Shown: piece after piece, positions 20,373 to 29,800 of the stretch
Position numbering within the stretch: position 1 is the stretch's first letter
Layout of the letters: every line of letters starts with the position of its first letter
Assembly: GCF_013032505.1 (NCBI RefSeq)
Contig: NZ_WQCG01000007.1
Location: forward strand, 1-64,000
Direction of reading: 5' to 3'
Source: Ruegeria atlantica
Lineage (GTDB): Bacteria; Pseudomonadota; Alphaproteobacteria; Rhodobacterales; Rhodobacteraceae
DNA length: 64,000 nucleotides
Notes under the pieces: model-generated
Databases searched by the model: none
Seen by the model: the letters and a program-made list of their open reading frames with translations, nothing else
What the model was told of the DNA's origin: nothing
Program-made: the position numbers and the translations under genes

Positions 20373-20869
20373 CGCAAGAGCTTCGGTGAATCCGGTTTGA
20401 CGTTCGAGCCGTACGTCGCGACAACCTCGCCCGCTGGGTCAATCAGAATCTTGTTGAAGTTCCACTTGGGGACAAAGCCCGTCTGCTGGGCAACGGCCTT
20501 ATAAAACGGATGAGCACCGGCGTCCTTGACCGGGGTGATGTCGGTCATGGGCAAGGTCAGACCATAATTCATCTCGCAGAATTGTTTCACTTCTTTCGCT
20601 GACCCCAGTTCCTGATTGAACGAGTCCGAAGGGACGGCCAAAACCACGAGACCTCGATCAGCATAGGTGTCATGGATCTTTTGCAAGCCAGCGTATTGCC
20701 CCGTGAACCCGCAATGGGACGCCGTGTTCACAATCAGCACCGGCTGACCTCTCCACCCCTCAAGAGAAAGCGTTCCGCCGTCAATCGAGTCAAACTCACC
20801 GGTCAAAGGTGTAGCTTGAACAGCCCGGGCAACCAGCAATAGGACGGATAACAGAAGCAGTCTCAACAT
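20348..20869 (-). CDS. Exported glutathione peroxidase-family protein
   Basis: A 173-residue thioredoxin-fold peroxidase with an N-terminal signal peptide (MLRLLLLSVLLLVARAVQA). The peroxidatic cysteine is C53 in NTASHCGFT, and KWNF (W136, N137) supplies two more catalytic positions. The usual PCNQF motif, which carries the catalytic Gln and a second Cys, reads PSDSF here (81-84 region). The tetrad is therefore altered and the usual resolving Cys is absent; C98 in QFCEMNYG could substitute. Probably a periplasmic thiol peroxidase. It is divergent from msrB-msrA, giving a small oxidative-damage cluster. Confidence 0.85.
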   Translation of the reverse strand: MLRLLLLSVLLLVARAVQATPLTGEFDSIDGGTLSLEGWRGQPVLIVNTASHCGFTGQYAGLQKIHDTYADRGLVVLAVPSDSFNQELGSAKEVKQFCEMNYGLTLPMTDITPVKDAGAHPFYKAVAQQTGFVPKWNFNKILIDPAGEVVATYGSNVKPDSPKLLRQVEALLR

Positions 20870-21014
20870 GGTGTTACCTCCTTTATTGTGAATTACGCGT
20901 GCCTTTGGCATTCGGATCACCCGCACGAGAACGCGAGCAGGCTGAAATATGATTTTGATTTTTGCCCCAGTATGCCCAAATAAAGGCCCAAGTCACATCA
21001 ACACCGGAGAAGCC

Positions 21015-21464
21015 ATGACCCGCTACACCAAAGACCCCGAGGCCATTGCCGCTCTTTCCCCTGAGGAATTCCACGTCACCCAACGCAGCGGCACCGAACG
21101 CCCTGGCACTGGAAAACTGTTGGGTAACAAGGAGCCGGGCATATACGTCGATATCGTCTCGGGCGAACCGCTATTTGCCTCGACCCACAAATACGAATCC
21201 GGATGTGGCTGGCCAAGCTTTACCAAGCCCATCGTGCACGAGCATGTAGAAGAGATTGAAGATCGCACGCTTGGCATGATCCGGACCGAGGTCCGCTCGA
21301 AACATGGCGACAGTCATCTGGGGCATGTATTCCCCGACGGTCCACGCGAACACGGCGGGCTACGCTATTGCATCAACTCCGCCTCCTTGCGGTTCATTCA
21401 TCGCGATGAGATGGAGGCCGAAGGGTACGGTGAATACCTGATCCATGTGGAGGAAATCCAATGA
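21015..21464 (+). CDS. msrB: Peptide-methionine (R)-S-oxide reductase MsrB
   Basis: A 149-residue enzyme reducing methionine-R-sulfoxide in proteins. The catalytic Cys is C119 in [11 protein letters not shown], and C64 in ESGCGWPSF can resolve it. The two CxxC zinc pairs of many MsrB proteins are missing (VSGEPLF replaces the first), so this is the zinc-free type. The start at 21015 was chosen because MTRYTKDPE leads directly into the domain. It overlaps msrA by 4 bases (ATGA). Confidence 0.95.
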   Translation: MTRYTKDPEAIAALSPEEFHVTQRSGTERPGTGKLLGNKEPGIYVDIVSGEPLFASTHKYESGCGWPSFTKPIVHEHVEEIEDRTLGMIRTEVRSKHGDSHLGHVFPDGPREHGGLRYCINSASLRFIHRDEMEAEGYGEYLIHVEEIQ

Positions 21465-21970
21465 CCAATGAACGCGCTGTTCTGGCCGGGGGCTGCTTTT
21501 GGGGTATGCAGGACCTGATCCGTAAATTGCCCGGCGTTTCCAGCACCCGCGTCGGGTATACTGGCGGTGACGTGCCGAACGCCACCTATCGCAACCACGG
21601 CACCCATGCCGAAGGGATCGAGATCATTTTCGACCCAGCGCAAATTACCTATCGCGACCTGCTCGAGTTCTTCTTTCAGATCCACGACCCAACGACCATG
21701 AATCGTCAGGGCAATGATCGCGGGATGAGCTATCGCTCAGCTATCTACTATGTGGACGACGCCCAGAAACAAGTGGCTGAGGATACAATTGCCGATGTTA
21801 ACGCCAGTGGCATCTGGCCCGGCAAGGTTGTGACCGAGGTCGAACCCGTCAGCGATTTCTGGGAGGCTGAGCCTGAGCATCAGGACTACCTTGAACGTAT
21901 CCCTAATGGCTATACGTGCCACTTCCCGCGCCCTGATTGGGTTCTGCCCAAGCGCAGCGCGGCTGAATAA
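21461..21970 (+). CDS. msrA: Peptide-methionine (S)-S-oxide reductase MsrA
   Basis: A 169-residue enzyme reducing methionine-S-sulfoxide. The catalytic motif GGCFWG is at residues 10-15 (C12). GYTGG, HAEGIEI and the [16 protein letters not shown] segment are all conserved. No C-terminal resolving cysteines are visible, so regeneration may follow a different route from E. coli MsrA. Translationally coupled to msrB, covering both sulfoxide stereoisomers. Confidence 0.96.
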   Translation: MTNERAVLAGGCFWGMQDLIRKLPGVSSTRVGYTGGDVPNATYRNHGTHAEGIEIIFDPAQITYRDLLEFFFQIHDPTTMNRQGNDRGMSYRSAIYYVDDAQKQVAEDTIADVNASGIWPGKVVTEVEPVSDFWEAEPEHQDYLERIPNGYTCHFPRPDWVLPKRSAAE

Positions 21971-21976
21971 CCGAAT

Positions 21977-22002
21977 TGGCCCCCCTTCCCGCGAGGGGGG
22001 GC
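21977..22002. terminator. GC-rich hairpin between convergent msrA and the HyuA-like gene
   Basis: GCCCCCCT and AGGGGGGC form an 8-bp stem around a short loop. There is no U-tract on either strand, so intrinsic termination is uncertain, but its position between two convergent genes suggests a shared end point. Confidence 0.45.
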
Positions 22003-24005
22003 TAACCTGAGGCCACCCTTGGGCGTCCGCTGGCTTCGACCGTGATCATCGCTTCGACAAACACGTCCTGCGCTTCGATGCGCGCGGTGCGGATGTCGCG
22101 GTCGACGACCACCCGGATATCTGCCGCTCCGGCCTGTCGTATGGCGCCCTCGGCCTGATCCCGCAGAACCGTTTCCAGTAATTCCAAGGCCTTGTCGGAT
22201 TCTGTGAAATCCTGCGGCCCCTCTTCCAAATGAACCCGGTAACGCCCTTCAGACGGTGATGTCACGGTTCCTGTTCGACGCAGCGTAAGCCGACCAACAA
22301 CTGCCCCGATCGCGTTGGCGACGCCGGCGTGTTCCGGCAGGATCATGTTGCAATGCAGGCGATCCCCGACAGCCGGATAATAGCTGGGGGCGGATGCGCC
22401 GAGACCCACGACATCCACGTTCAGCGATGCGTCCAGCGCAATTAGGCCGCGATGCTTTGCCAACCCTTTTTGCGTCAACACGTGCAGGGCCAAGTCCGCA
22501 GGTGCAAGACCAAAACCGTCAGCTTCTTCGGCAAAAGCAGTCTCTAATAAGGTCAAAGACGTCTGTTCGGTCAACTGATCCACAATCATCTGTGCCAGCT
22601 GTTCGGGGCTGCTGGCCAGCCTGTCACCGGTCCCCACACGTTTGCGCGCCACCAACTCCAGCGCCTTGTCTGCGGCATCCGCGTCCCATACGTCCAATCG
22701 ACCCAGAACATGGCTAGCATCCGATGGTGTCACACCCGACACCTGAACAATTCCGCGATCCACCAGACGCGACAGGGCACCGTTCTCCATGCGGGTGCGC
22801 AACAGATCACTCAGGGGCAGGACATTTTCACCGAGCCTGTCCAACAAGGCCTCTTCACGCGCACCCAACCCGTCGGCATTGATACCGGGAACACGGCGGG
22901 CGAACCGCGTGTCATGCTCTCCCACGGTTGTTGCGCGCAACTGTGTGTCCAGAACGGTGTGAACAATCTCGGGTGCTTCTGACGCAATCAGAGATATCGG
23001 CAGCACCCGCCGTGGCCCCAGAAATACGCCGCCGCCCAGCCCTTCGGTGACCACATGCACCTGGCTGTCTCCACCCAGTCCGTGGGTGCGCATGGCAACC
23101 GCTTCAACCATCGTACGAAATCCGCCGACCTGCGCGCCCGCTGGGTCAATCGCGGGTTTGCCATCCCGAATCAGCGCAACATCCGTCGTGGTGCCGCCAA
23201 TATCGGACACCAGTGCATTCTCCGCCCCCGTCAACCAGCTTGCCCCAACAATCGAGGCCGCCGGCCCGCTGAGGATGGTCTCAATCGGGCGTTCCCGCGC
23301 TTGTTCGGCGCTCATCAAGGCGCCATCGCCGCGCACAACCATCATCGGTGCGGTGATGCCCAGATCAATCAAACGATCCTGCGCCCGACCGATCAAACGG
23401 TCGATCATGCCGATCAAACGCGCATTCAAAACCGCCGTGACCGCGCGCTTCGGGCCGTTCAATTTGGCCGACAACTGATGAGAGCACGTAACCGGTGCCC
23501 CGGTTTTTTCGGCAATGACACGCGCGGCATGCAATTCATGCGCCGGGTTCCGCGTTGCGAACTGCGCGGCAACCGCAAACCCAGAAACATCTTTGTGCGA
23601 CGCCAAAAAGGCTTCCAACGCATCGACATCCAATGGCGCCGCTTCACCCCCGGCATGGCTATGCCCGCCCCCAATCACCAGCGCCGGATCGCCCTTCAAC
23701 GCATCCCGCAGCCCATGTTTCTCAAGATCCGCTTCCTTAAACCCGATGTAAATCAGCGCGACTCGACCACCCTGCCCTTCGACCAAGGCATTCGTCGCCA
23801 ACGTCGTTGACAAAGACGCCATTGAGATCTGCTCCGGCGACACCTGTGCTTGATCCAACACCGCCGAGATCGCATGACCAACCCCAATGGCCAGATCAGC
23901 GCGCGTTGTCAGGGATTTAGCCGAGGCGATCACCTCTTTCTCGTCCCGGATCAGCACCGCATCCGTATAGGTTCCACCCGTATCCACCCCCAAAGCCAAC
24001 GCCAT
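22002..24005 (-). CDS. Hydantoinase/oxoprolinase HyuA-family protein
   Basis: A 667-residue protein with Hydant_A_N (starting LGVDTGGTYTDAVLI, the actin-like ATP-binding phosphate loop) and Hydantoinase_A domains (with VSDIGGTTTDVALI near residue 265). Members hydrolyse N-methylhydantoin, 5-oxoproline or acetone-like substrates with ATP, usually with a HyuB partner. No hyuB gene is adjacent, so this is an orphan subunit or a single-subunit variant. Substrate unknown. Confidence 0.85.
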   Translation of the reverse strand: MALALGVDTGGTYTDAVLIRDEKEVIASAKSLTTRADLAIGVGHAISAVLDQAQVSPEQISMASLSTTLATNALVEGQGGRVALIYIGFKEADLEKHGLRDALKGDPALVIGGGHSHAGGEAAPLDVDALEAFLASHKDVSGFAVAAQFATRNPAHELHAARVIAEKTGAPVTCSHQLSAKLNGPKRAVTAVLNARLIGMIDRLIGRAQDRLIDLGITAPMMVVRGDGALMSAEQARERPIETILSGPAASIVGASWLTGAENALVSDIGGTTTDVALIRDGKPAIDPAGAQVGGFRTMVEAVAMRTHGLGGDSQVHVVTEGLGGGVFLGPRRVLPISLIASEAPEIVHTVLDTQLRATTVGEHDTRFARRVPGINADGLGAREEALLDRLGENVLPLSDLLRTRMENGALSRLVDRGIVQVSGVTPSDASHVLGRLDVWDADAADKALELVARKRVGTGDRLASSPEQLAQMIVDQLTEQTSLTLLETAFAEEADGFGLAPADLALHVLTQKGLAKHRGLIALDASLNVDVVGLGASAPSYYPAVGDRLHCNMILPEHAGVANAIGAVVGRLTLRRTGTVTSPSEGRYRVHLEEGPQDFTESDKALELLETVLRDQAEGAIRQAGAADIRVVVDRDIRTARIEAQDVFVEAMITVEASGRPRVASG

Positions 24006-24077
24006 CGGGATCTCCTTCCTGTTCGCTGTTCACGGGTGTAGCGGTTTGGACCGACACGTCCAGCCTGTTTGCGTCAC

Positions 24078-25115
24078 TTACGACAATCGTTTCACCGCCC
24101 AGCGCGCGGCGTCCGCCACAATCGGATCGGGGTCATCGACCAGCGACTGGGCCACAGCCATCATATCAGCCTGTTGCGAGTTGCCAATTGCGTACAAAAC
24201 ATTGCGGACGAACCGATCCCGCCCAATTCGCTTGATCGGCGATCCCGAGAACTTGGCCCGAAACGCTGCATCATCCAACACAGCAAGCTCGGCCAACGGC
24301 GGCGCTTTCAGATCATCACGTGCTGCATACCGCACATCGCTCGCTGCGATGGCGAATTTGTTCCACGGGCACGCGGCCAAACAATCGTCGCACCCATAAA
24401 TCCGGTTTCCCAGCTTTTGGCGCAGTTCTTCGTCGACCGGCCCTTTATGTTCGATCGTCAGATACGAAATGCAACGCCGCGCATCCAACTGATAAGGGGC
24501 GGGAAACGCATCCGTCGGACAGGCGCTCAAACAAGCTCGACAATTACCGCAATGGTCTGTTTCAGCCATGTCCACAGGCAGGTCCAACGTCGTGAAAACA
24601 GAGCCTATAAAGGCCCAATTTCCCCAATCGCGGCTTACGAGATTGGTGTGTTTTCCCTGCCAGCCCAGCCCTGCCGCATGGCCCAAAGCCTTCTCTGGCA
24701 CAGGCGCGGTATCAACAAAGACCTTTACCTCTCCACCGGCTTCCGCAATCAGCCAGCGCGCCAACCGCTTCAGCCGCTTCTTGACCAGATCGTGGTAATC
24801 CTTGTTCTGCGCATAAACAGAAATCGCCGCCTTGTCCGGGTGGTTTAGGATATCGGTCGGATCATGGTCAGGCGTATAGCTCTCGGCCAGCATGATGACC
24901 GACCGCGCCTCGGGCCACAATGCGGCCGGATCCCCGCGCCAATGGGTCCGCTCGGCCATCCACCCCATCTGCCCGTGATACCCGGCATCCAAAAACGCCT
25001 GCAAGCGCGACGGCACTTCGGGCACGTCCCAAGGTCGGCAAACACGGCAAGAGACAAATCCCTCGCTCAACGCCTGCGCCACCAGCTTTTCTTTTAAACC
25101 TGATCCGCTCTTCAT
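24078..25115 (-). CDS. queG: Epoxyqueuosine reductase QueG
   Basis: A 345-residue cobalamin- and iron-sulfur-dependent enzyme for the last step of queuosine synthesis in tRNA. Two 4Fe-4S motifs are visible: [16 protein letters not shown] and [13 protein letters not shown]. The C-terminal HEAT-like segment ([15 protein letters not shown]) is present. The ATG at 25115 ([11 protein letters not shown]) aligns with the family N-terminus better than the in-frame GTG at 25151. It follows the glutathione transferase gene by 81 bases on the same strand. Confidence 0.94.
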   Translation of the reverse strand: MKSGSGLKEKLVAQALSEGFVSCRVCRPWDVPEVPSRLQAFLDAGYHGQMGWMAERTHWRGDPAALWPEARSVIMLAESYTPDHDPTDILNHPDKAAISVYAQNKDYHDLVKKRLKRLARWLIAEAGGEVKVFVDTAPVPEKALGHAAGLGWQGKHTNLVSRDWGNWAFIGSVFTTLDLPVDMAETDHCGNCRACLSACPTDAFPAPYQLDARRCISYLTIEHKGPVDEELRQKLGNRIYGCDDCLAACPWNKFAIAASDVRYAARDDLKAPPLAELAVLDDAAFRAKFSGSPIKRIGRDRFVRNVLYAIGNSQQADMMAVAQSLVDDPDPIVADAARWAVKRLS

Positions 25116-25196
25116 CTGGCTATAAGTACCCTCGGGGGTGAATTGGCCCACACCCCGGCCAAGAGGGGGCAGTCAGCCCGCTACACCCTTACCCTA

Positions 25197-25862
25197 TCAG
25201 AAATCCAGATCAGCGTAATGCGGTGGCGGTCGGAACCCAGGAACCTGATCTGCCAATATGGACCGGAACGCAGGCCGCGACTTGATCTTGGCATACCAAT
25301 CCTTGACCGCCTGAGAACGGTTCCAATCTACATCTGAGATATAATCCAGAGCAGACAAGTGCGCAGCAGCTGCAAAATCGGCCAGAGTCATCTGATCACC
25401 GGCCAGCCAGCGCCGGTGATCCAACAGCCAAGCCATGTAATCCAGATGATATTTGATCGCCTTTGCACCCGCCTTGACGTTTTTACTGTCGGGATAGCCT
25501 TCGCCGGTCACCTTCTTGTTCACCCGCTCATACAACAGTCGAGATGTGACCTCGTGATGGAACTTGTCATCGAACCAGCCAACCAAACGCCGCACCTCGT
25601 ACCGCGCTTCAGGTTTTTTTGGCATCAGCGGAGGTTCAGGGCGGGTTTCTTCGATATATTCACAAATGGCCGCGCTTTCCGCCATGACCTGTCCATCCAG
25701 TCGCAACACCGGGACTTTGCCGGCTGGGTTGCGGCGCAGAAAATCCGGGTCTTGTTCCCAGTATCGTTCCTCGACCAGTTCGACTTCGATTTTCTTTTCC
25801 GCAAGCGACAGGCGCACCTTGCGGCAATACGGGGACAGGGGAACATGAAACAGACGCGCCAT
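25197..25862 (-). CDS. Glutathione S-transferase family protein
   Basis: A 221-residue protein with an N-terminal thioredoxin-fold GST domain (LFHVPLSPYCRKVRLSLAEK, with SPYCRKVR near the active site; VPVLRLDG and AESAAICEYIEE bind glutathione) and an all-helical C-terminal domain. The start at 25862 begins directly at the beta-strand; the longer upstream frame overlaps mtgA. The substrate is unknown. Between mtgA (58-base gap) and queG on the same strand. Confidence 0.9.
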   Translation of the reverse strand: MARLFHVPLSPYCRKVRLSLAEKKIEVELVEERYWEQDPDFLRRNPAGKVPVLRLDGQVMAESAAICEYIEETRPEPPLMPKKPEARYEVRRLVGWFDDKFHHEVTSRLLYERVNKKVTGEGYPDSKNVKAGAKAIKYHLDYMAWLLDHRRWLAGDQMTLADFAAAAHLSALDYISDVDWNRSQAVKDWYAKIKSRPAFRSILADQVPGFRPPPHYADLDF

Positions 25863-25920
25863 AATCTTCCAATCGAACCAGTGAATACCCCCCAGCTTTA
25901 GCCTTGAGGGGCATAGGGTT

Positions 25921-26655
25921 TCAATCCTCGAAACAGTCCGCGCGACCATCTGCGCGGATGGTGGCCGCCCCATCCCGGATAGATGCCGCACGTCTGCGGG
26001 TTCGAACCGACGGATCTGTGACGGATCTGTTGCGCGGGGACGGAAGGATCGCCGCCAATCGGGCCGCCTGAACTGACGACAACTTGGACGCACTGGTTCC
26101 ATAATATCGCTGAGCTGCCGCTTCGACCCCGAAAACCCCCTGACCGGTTTCGGCCACGTTCAGATATACTTCGAGGATTCGCTGCTTGCTCCAGAAGATT
26201 TCGACGACGGGTGTAATCGACGTTTCAAGCGCTTTGCGCACCCAACTGCGCCCTTGCCACAGGAACACGTTCTTCACGACCTGCTGGGTAATGGTCGAGG
26301 CCCCCCGGCTACCGCCGTCTTCCAGCGCATCGCGGATTGCTTCAACGTCAAAGCCCCAATGCAGGCAGAAATTCGCGTCCTCGGCGGCCACGGCAGATCT
26401 GCCCATAACCGGGGCAATTTCTTCGATTGGCACCCACTCGCGTTCGACCTTCCCCAGTCGGCGCCATTCCGACCATATTGTATGAGTCACCGGCGGATTA
26501 ACCACCGAGTAAAGCAGGACCAAACCCACGACAAATGCCACAACGCCCAAGGCGATGCGTGTGACCCAACGGCGAATCCACGGAACCAGTGGCCTTTTTG
26601 ATTTCGACGCCTTGCTTTTCTTTTTGCTCGACTTGCGCGCTGCTGTTCTTGCCAT
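25921..26655 (-). CDS. mtgA: Monofunctional peptidoglycan glycosyltransferase MtgA
   Basis: A 244-residue inner-membrane enzyme polymerising lipid II into glycan strands (GT51). A Lys-rich N-terminus (about 1-28) precedes one transmembrane helix (about 33-55). Catalytic motifs are AAEDANFCLHWG (Glu of motif 1), GGSRGASTITQQ, KNVFLW, and the RILEVYLN / GVFGVEAAAQRYYG segments. Length agrees with the family. No transpeptidase domain. The gene precedes gst and queG in the same direction. Confidence 0.95.
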   Translation of the reverse strand: MARTAARKSSKKKSKASKSKRPLVPWIRRWVTRIALGVVAFVVGLVLLYSVVNPPVTHTIWSEWRRLGKVEREWVPIEEIAPVMGRSAVAAEDANFCLHWGFDVEAIRDALEDGGSRGASTITQQVVKNVFLWQGRSWVRKALETSITPVVEIFWSKQRILEVYLNVAETGQGVFGVEAAAQRYYGTSASKLSSVQAARLAAILPSPRNRSVTDPSVRTRRRAASIRDGAATIRADGRADCFED

Positions 26656-26758
26656 TTTGTTGCTATACGACGCTGTGGCCGGGTTTGGAACGGTCTATCT
26701 TGCCTGATCTGAGCGTTGCGCGGGTATATGATCTTAAGCAAGGCCGGTCCGTAAATTG

Positions 26759-26794
26759 AAAACCCCGCGTGTCCTAGGTGACACGCGGGGTTTT
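26759..26794 (-). terminator. Terminator of the gltD-GFA-gltB operon
   Basis: A perfect 15-bp stem (AAAACCCCGCGTGTC and its complement) with a 6-base loop lies 23 bases beyond the gltB stop. T-runs are present on both strands, so it may act in both directions. Confidence 0.92.
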
Positions 26795-26816
26795 GTCTTG
26801 GTTTTGCCGGAAAAGT

Positions 26817-29800
26817 TTACTCGGCAGGAACAGCGGCTGCCTCGGTGGTCAGAGGGTGGCTGAGATTGTTCAGCATCTCTTTCGGACAGACCTGCAGGAA
26901 GTTGGTCTTTTCGACCTCCCAATGTTGCAGAATGTCGGCGGCCTTACGGCTGTTGGTTTCAGCCTGATGCGCTTCGATCAGCGATTTAAGCTGATCTTCC
27001 CAATGGTCGACGGTTACCGGGCAGGTCACCAGCGTTTCCATGTTCATCAGCTGCTCGGCCTTGCCTTCGGGATCGTACAGATAAGCCATGCCGCCCGTCA
27101 TGCCCGCACCAAAATTGGCACCAATGTTACCCAGGATCACCGCGACACCACCGGTCATATATTCACAACCGTTCGAGCCACAGCCCTCGATCACGACCGT
27201 TGCACCCGAGTTCCGCACGGCGAACCGTTCACCCGCTCGACCGGCTGCGAAGAGGTAACCATCGGTGGCACCATACAGCACGGTATTGCCGATGATGGTG
27301 TTCTCATCTGCCTTCAGCGGGCTGACTTGCGGTGGGCGGACCACAATGGTGCCGCCGGAGAGGCCCTTGCCGACATAGTCGTTGGCGTCGCCCGACACTT
27401 CCAACTTAAGACCAGGCGCCGCAAAAGCACCCAGCGACTGACCCGCGGAGCCCTGTAGTTTGACGTGCAGGTGATCGGACTGGAACGTGTTCCGCATCCC
27501 GAAATTCTGCACAATATGGCTGGAGACACGGGTTCCAACAGTTCGATGCGTGTTCTGAATCGCATAAGACAGCTGCATCTTCTCGCCGTCTTTCAGGAAC
27601 CGCGCCGCATCTCGCACAATTTCCGCGTCCAGCGTGTCTGGCACAGCATTGCGGCCTTTGTCGCGGTCATAAACAATGTCATGCGCCCCATCGACAGTGA
27701 TCAGCAGTGGGTTCAGATCCAGATCATCCAGATGCGCCGAACCCCGGCTGACCTGCGCCAGCAGATCGGCCCGACCGATAATGTCGTCAATCGAACGTGC
27801 GCCCAAGCTGGCCAGAAGCTCGCGTACTTCCTGTGCGTAGAAGGTGATCAGGTTCACGACCTTGTCTGCGTTGCCCGTAAACTTGGCGCGCAGGTCCTCA
27901 TCCTGCGTACATACACCGACCGGGCAGGTGTTCGACTGGCACTGACGCACCATGATACATCCCATCGCGATCAGAGCGGCGGTGCCGATGCCGTATTCCT
28001 CGGCCCCCATCATCGCGGCCATGACGATGTCTCGACCTGTGCGCAATCCACCATCGGTCCGCAGCGTAATACGATCCCGCAGGTTGTTCATCGCCAGAAC
28101 CTGATGCGCCTCGGTCAGGCCCATTTCCCACGGCAGGCCAGCGTACTTGATGCTGGTTGCAGGTGATGCGCCTGTTCCGCCATTGTGGCCCGAGATCAGG
28201 ATAACGTCCGCCTTGGCTTTGGCGACACCGGCAGCAATCGTGCCAACGCCCGAAGACGCCACCAGTTTCACGGTCACCTTGCAGCGCGGGTTGATCTGTT
28301 TCAGATCATAGATCAGCTGCGCCAGATCCTCGATCGAGTAAATATCGTGGTGCGGCGGCGGTGAGATCAGCGTCACGCCCTTGGTCGAATGGCGCAGACG
28401 CGCGATCAAGTCGGTGACCTTCATGCCCGGTAGCTGACCACCCTCACCCGGTTTAGCACCCTGGGCGACCTTGATCTCCAGCTCTTCACACTGGTTCAGG
28501 TATTCGGCGGTCACACCGAACCGGCCCGAAGCCACCTGTTTGATCTTGGCCGACGGGTTGTCGCCATTCGGCTCCGGCACGAAATGCGCCGGGTCTTCGC
28601 CACCCTCACCCGAGTCGGACTTGGCCCCAATCCGGTTCATCGCCACGTTCAAGGTCTTATGCGCCTCGGGGGACAGCGCGCCCAAGCTCATGCCCGGCGT
28701 CACGAACCGTTTGCGAATTGAGGTGATTGATTCGACCTCTTCAATCGGCACCGGCTTGCCCAGAGGTTTGAAGTCCATCAGGTCGCGCAGGTGGATCGGC
28801 GGGTTCGACTGCATCTTGGCCGAGTACTGCTTCCAGAGTTCGTAAGAGGCACGGTTACAAGCCATCTGCATCATATGCATCGAGGTCGCTTCCCAAGCGT
28901 GGGTTTCACCCGATTTACGGGATTTGTAGAAACCACCGATGGGCAGTACGTCCAGACCTTTGCTCCATGCCTTGGCGTGGATTTCCTCGGCTTTGGTCTG
29001 AATACCGGTGACGCCTATACCCGAAATCCGGCTGGTCATGCCGGGGAAATACTCTGCGACCATCGCACGGCTGAGGCCGACAGCCTCAAAATTCAGACCG
29101 CCGCGATAGGACGAGATCACAGAAATTCCCATCTTGGCCATGATCTTTAAAAGACCCTGGTCGATGGCTTCACGGAAGCGGGCAACATTCTCGGTCAGAT
29201 TACCGTCCAGCAACCCGCGTTCAATGCGGTCTGCCAGTGAATCCTCAGCCAGATAGGCGTTCACAACAGTCGCACCGCAACCAATGAGGACCGCAAAGTA
29301 ATGAGGATCGACACATTCCGCCGAGCGTACGTTCAGCGAACAGAATGTCCGCAGCCCCTGCCGCGTCAGATGCGAATGCACGGCGCTGGTGGCAAGGATC
29401 ATCGGCATCGCCACCCGGCCTTCGCCCGAACGCATATCGGTCAGTACCAGATGCCCGGCCCCCGAGCGCACGGCCTCTTCTGCCTCGGCTCTGACACGGG
29501 CCAAAGCCACGCCCAATGCCCCTTGCCCGGGCTCAAAGCTACAGTCAATTTCAGCTAGCGGTGCGTCAAAGCTTTCGACCAGCTTGTCCCATTGGGCGTT
29601 GCCTACGAAGGGGCTTTCCAGCACCACGATCTCTGTCTGGCTGCTGTCTTCATCCAGCACGTTCTTGAGGTTCGCAAACCGTGTTTTCAACGACATCACG
29701 CGGTATTCGCGCAAAGAATCGATTGGTGGGTTGGTCACCTGGCTGAAATTCTGCCGGAAGAAATGACTGAGCGGGCGGTATTGCTTGGACAGAACTGCCG

